From a bacterium YEK0313 (GTDB lineage: Bacteria > Pseudomonadota > Alphaproteobacteria > Rhizobiales > Phreatobacteraceae), in the NCBI GenBank assembly GCA_000751295.2, contig CCMO02000001.1, forward strand, positions 3,252,615-3,316,614: 64,000 nucleotides of DNA. The letters run 5' to 3'. A model generated the notes under the pieces. That model had not been told where the DNA came from, made no database searches, and worked only from the letters and a program-made list of their open reading frames with translations. The first letter of the stretch is position 1; each line of letters begins with the position of its first letter. Both the position numbers and the translations under genes were made by a program. This document shows positions 61,824 to 64,000 of this stretch, in pieces.

Positions 61824-62825
61824 TGTTTAGTCCCACGGTGTGATGGCGTATCGTTATCGTCATCAGAGAGGGACGCGCTATGGGCCAGGTTCTTCACGGG
61901 AGCGCCACGACCACGCACGCCGTTCGAACGGAGCTACAGCGATCGCAAGCTTCGGCCGCGGAGCTCGCGCGGCGCTTCGGGATCAACGAGAAGACCGTGA
62001 GGAAGTGGCGGTCCCGGCAGACGGTCGAAGATGAGCCGATGGGTCCGAAGGAAAGCCACAGTTCCGTTCTCTCTGCCATCGAGGAGGCCGCGATCGTCGC
62101 TCTGCGTGTGCAGGCCCGCCTGCCGCTGGACGACGTCTTCGTCGCGCTGAAGGACGTCATCCCGCATCTGACGCGCTCGTCGCTGCATCGCTGCCTTCAG
62201 CGTCACGGAATCTCTCGCCTGCCGAAGGCCGATCGCGAAAAACCGAAGCGGTTCAAGGCCTACGAGATCGGCTACTTCCACATCGACATCGCCGAGCTGC
62301 GCTATGAAGGCGGCAAGGCCTGTCTGTTCGTGGCCGTGGACCGGACCTCCAAATTGGTCTTCGCCAGGATCTACCGGAAGGCGACAAAGCTCGTAGCGGC
62401 GGGCTTCCTCAAGGCGCTGGTCAGGGCCGTTCCCTACAAGGTCCACACGGTGCTGACGGATAACGGCGTTCAGTTCGTCCAGCACGACAAGAGGGCCGAG
62501 GGCGGCTTCCTCGCTCACGCCTTCGGAAGAGCCTGCGCCGAGAACAGCATCGCGCACAGGCTCACCAAGCCCTATCATCCGTGGACCAACGGCCAGGCGG
62601 AACGAATGGTCCGAACCATCAAGGACGCCACCGTCCGCACCTTCCACTACGCCTCGATCAACGACCTGAGGCGCCACGTCCGGGACTGGCTGCTGGCCTA
62701 CAATTACGCCAAGCAGCTCAAGGCGCTGCGGTTCAGGACCCCGCTTGAGGCCATCAAGCAAATCAGCACCGAAAAGCCAGAGCTGTTCAGCCGTCGGCCA
62801 GGCCATGACATGCTGGGACTAAACA
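61824..62825 (+). mobile_element. IS481-family insertion sequence (second, complete copy)
   Basis: The 1002-base element has inverted ends TGTTTAGTCCCACGGTGTGA on the left and TGTTTAGTCCCAGCATGTCA on the right (minus strand). They match at 20 of the first 24 bases. It carries one intact transposase gene and is flanked by the 6-base direct repeat GCTAGG. It is unrelated in end sequence to the copy at 32742-34026. The exact ends and target repeat suggest a fairly recent insertion downstream of pleD. Confidence 0.92.
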
Positions 62826-62830
62826 GCTAG
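61880..62830 (+). CDS. IS481-family DDE transposase (second element)
   Basis: This 316-residue transposase has a helix-turn-helix (ASAAELARRFGINEKTVRKW, about 24-43) and an rve catalytic core with acids in GYFHIDIAELRYEGG, VLTDNGVQFV and NGQAERMVRTIKDA. The frame is intact. The ATG follows GAGAGGGA. The last base of the right inverted repeat is the first base of the final Ser codon, and the TAG stop (62828-62830) lies wholly in the duplicated host target GCTAGG. Confidence 0.93.
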   Translation: MGQVLHGSATTTHAVRTELQRSQASAAELARRFGINEKTVRKWRSRQTVEDEPMGPKESHSSVLSAIEEAAIVALRVQARLPLDDVFVALKDVIPHLTRSSLHRCLQRHGISRLPKADREKPKRFKAYEIGYFHIDIAELRYEGGKACLFVAVDRTSKLVFARIYRKATKLVAAGFLKALVRAVPYKVHTVLTDNGVQFVQHDKRAEGGFLAHAFGRACAENSIAHRLTKPYHPWTNGQAERMVRTIKDATVRTFHYASINDLRRHVRDWLLAYNYAKQLKALRFRTPLEAIKQISTEKPELFSRRPGHDMLGLNS

Positions 62831-63004
62831 GCTTCCCCGATCGCGGCGCCATACCCTGCGAATGCTCAGGTCCGCCGCATGTCCTGGGATCGTGGGGTCG
62901 GCCGGTCGGACCGGGCAGGGATGGCCTCTCCCTGTTGCGCCTTGTCCGGCCGGCCACCGTCGCGGCACGACTGCGCCCGCGGCCAACGCTCCGACGTCCC
63001 GTGG

Positions 63005-63397
63005 CTAGTCTTCGAACCGTCCCGCCGCGTCGCGATCGCGCTCGTATCGGCGGGTGAGCGGAAACGGCGGCAGCCAGGCCTCGCGCCGGATGATCCAGCT
63101 TTCGTAGGTCGGCGTCAGTTGGTCCGTCGCGTCCAGCACCCCGACATTGACTTCGATTTCATCTGCGCTCCGCCCGAATACGGACGAGCCGCAGGTGGGG
63201 CAGAAGCAGCGGCCGGCATAGTCGCGCGTCTCGCCTTCGATTGTGACGGCATCCTGAGGAAAGATCGCGGATGCGTGGAAAAGAGCGCCATGATGCTTGC
63301 GGCAGTCGAGGCAATGGCAGAGACCGACCCGATAGGGACGTCCTGATGCCACGATGCGGACATTGCCGCACAGGCAGCTGCCCGTGAACCGGTCCAT
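63005..63397 (-). CDS. GFA-family zinc protein (glutathione-dependent formaldehyde-activating fold)
   Basis: This 130-residue protein has the Mss4-like zinc-site cysteines of the GFA family: SCLCGNVRIV near the start, LCHCLDCRKHHGALFHAS in the middle and CFCPTCGSSVFGR. Most GFA-fold proteins of this size are not proven formaldehyde-activating enzymes, so I keep the family name only. AAGGAGG precedes the ATG at 63397. Confidence 0.9.
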   Translation of the reverse strand: MDRFTGSCLCGNVRIVASGRPYRVGLCHCLDCRKHHGALFHASAIFPQDAVTIEGETRDYAGRCFCPTCGSSVFGRSADEIEVNVGVLDATDQLTPTYESWIIRREAWLPPFPLTRRYERDRDAAGRFED

Positions 63398-63665
63398 GAT
63401 GCGCCTCCTTGACGATCTGGCGGAGGGCCTTTGTGCCGCGAAGGGCAGCCTCGTGGCAATCACCTGCGCCGCGCAGACGGCGCGACGCCCTGCCGGCGCG
63501 CATGACGGGTGATGCGTGCCCCGCTTTGCTTCATGTGCTGTTCGGCCGAGTCGCCAAGCCTCGGCCGGCGCGCTAACCGATGCGGCGTCACGGCCGGCCA
63601 GCACCGCCTGACCCGATATATGTGCCTGCAGCGCGCGCCAGCGACTGAGACCGGGGAGATGTGGC

Positions 63666-64000
63666 ATGACAGAAACACGAGGCGAGACCGTGACTTATGC
63701 CGAAGCCATTGCGCGGTTCAGCCCTGCGGCCGAGGCCGCGGCCCTGTCCGGCAGCCTTGCCGACGGCATCAATGTCTGCGTCGAATGCTGCGACCGGCAT
63801 GCCGCAGGCGGCGGCACGGCGCTGATCTGGGAGAGCCAGGAGGGCCAGCGCGGCACGGTGACCTTCGCGGATCTGCAAGCCCGCGCTGCGCGCTTCGCCA
63901 ATCTCCTCGCGCGTCACGGCGTCGGCCGCGGCGACGTGGTGGCCGGCATGCTGCCGCGCACGCCCGACCTGCTGACCGTCATTCTCGGCACCTGGCGCGC
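63666..64000 (+). CDS. AMP-dependent acyl-CoA synthetase, N-terminal part (runs off the window)
   Basis: The first 111 residues are visible: VTYAEAIARFSPAAEAAALS, NVCVECCDRHAAGGGTALIW, TVTFADLQARAARFANLLAR and VVAGMLPRTPDLLTVILGTW. This order (family-specific N-terminus, then the Y/F-xxL substrate-strand region and MLPRTPDL) is that of acetyl-CoA-synthetase-like AMP-forming ligases. GGGGAG precedes the ATG. The ATP and catalytic motifs lie beyond the window, so acyl specificity cannot be judged. Confidence 0.85.
   Translation, partial: MTETRGETVTYAEAIARFSPAAEAAALSGSLADGINVCVECCDRHAAGGGTALIWESQEGQRGTVTFADLQARAARFANLLARHGVGRGDVVAGMLPRTPDLLTVILGTWR

Overview
The window is high-GC, tightly packed alphaproteobacterial DNA, most likely from a member of the Hyphomicrobiales. 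The evidence is the divK-pleD pair, an EipB/DUF1849 periplasmic protein, a UPF0314/DUF2585 protein, DUF3572, SdhE next to mfd and recG, and a ClpS-ClpA pair. I assigned families by eye from sequence motifs; no database search was run.

Layout. Positions 1-4 kb hold the N-terminus of an IclR regulator, a quinone oxidoreductase, a two-subunit class I fumarase/tartrate dehydratase and a divergent Ldh2-type dehydrogenase. Positions 4-7.7 kb hold an EmrAB-type efflux operon and a divergent TetR repressor; two identical palindromic operator copies lie between them. Positions 7.7-11.4 kb hold two tandem paralogous membrane proteins of unknown function, a DUF2585 protein and a ribbon-helix-helix protein. 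Positions 11.5-12.8 kb hold a CYP153-like P450.

Positions 13-25 kb are a complete sulfur-oxidation (sox) island. The minus strand carries soxYZBCD followed by a small cytochrome c, a Tat-exported DsrE protein, a SoxF/FccB flavoprotein and another cytochrome c. The plus strand carries soxA-soxX, then soxS-soxR-soxT, with ccdA (soxV) divergent from soxS. Thiosulfate would be bound on SoxYZ by SoxAX, hydrolysed by SoxB and oxidised by SoxCD. SoxV/SoxS would supply reductant and SoxT would import sulfur. SoxR, an ArsR-type repressor with two cysteines, probably acts at AT-rich palindromes in the two divergent intergenic regions. soxC carries an apparent one-base frameshift just after its Tat signal.

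Positions 25-32 kb hold an AraC regulator, hydantoinase/oxoprolinase subunits B and A, an NCS1 permease and an exported metallo-beta-lactamase-fold protein. An IS481-family element (about 32.7-34.0 kb) lies beside a tRNA-Lys gene. Positions 34-46 kb are mainly housekeeping: SDR, an unknown exported protein, a frameshifted MAPEG protein, a PfkB kinase, YbaN, RecG, SdhE, Mfd, a DMT transporter, LysR and a DHFR-like protein. Positions 46-51 kb hold ClpS-ClpA, AzlC-AzlD and a HIT protein.

Positions 51.3-52.5 kb hold three small paralogous Tat-signal proteins. They share a signal peptide and an EPxEM motif but end in quite different low-complexity tails (Tyr/Arg, Trp/Arg and His/Arg). This is the best candidate in the window for something undescribed. 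Positions 52.6-60 kb hold a GNAT-fold protein, a glycerophosphodiesterase, two tandem RidA proteins (one with a Tat signal), EipB, a Bcr/CflA transporter, DinB and DUF3572. Positions 60-64 kb hold DivK, PleD, a complete IS481-family element with a 6-bp target duplication, a GFA-family protein and the start of an acyl-CoA synthetase.

No CRISPR array or rRNA gene was seen, and no gene-free stretch exceeds about 300 bases.
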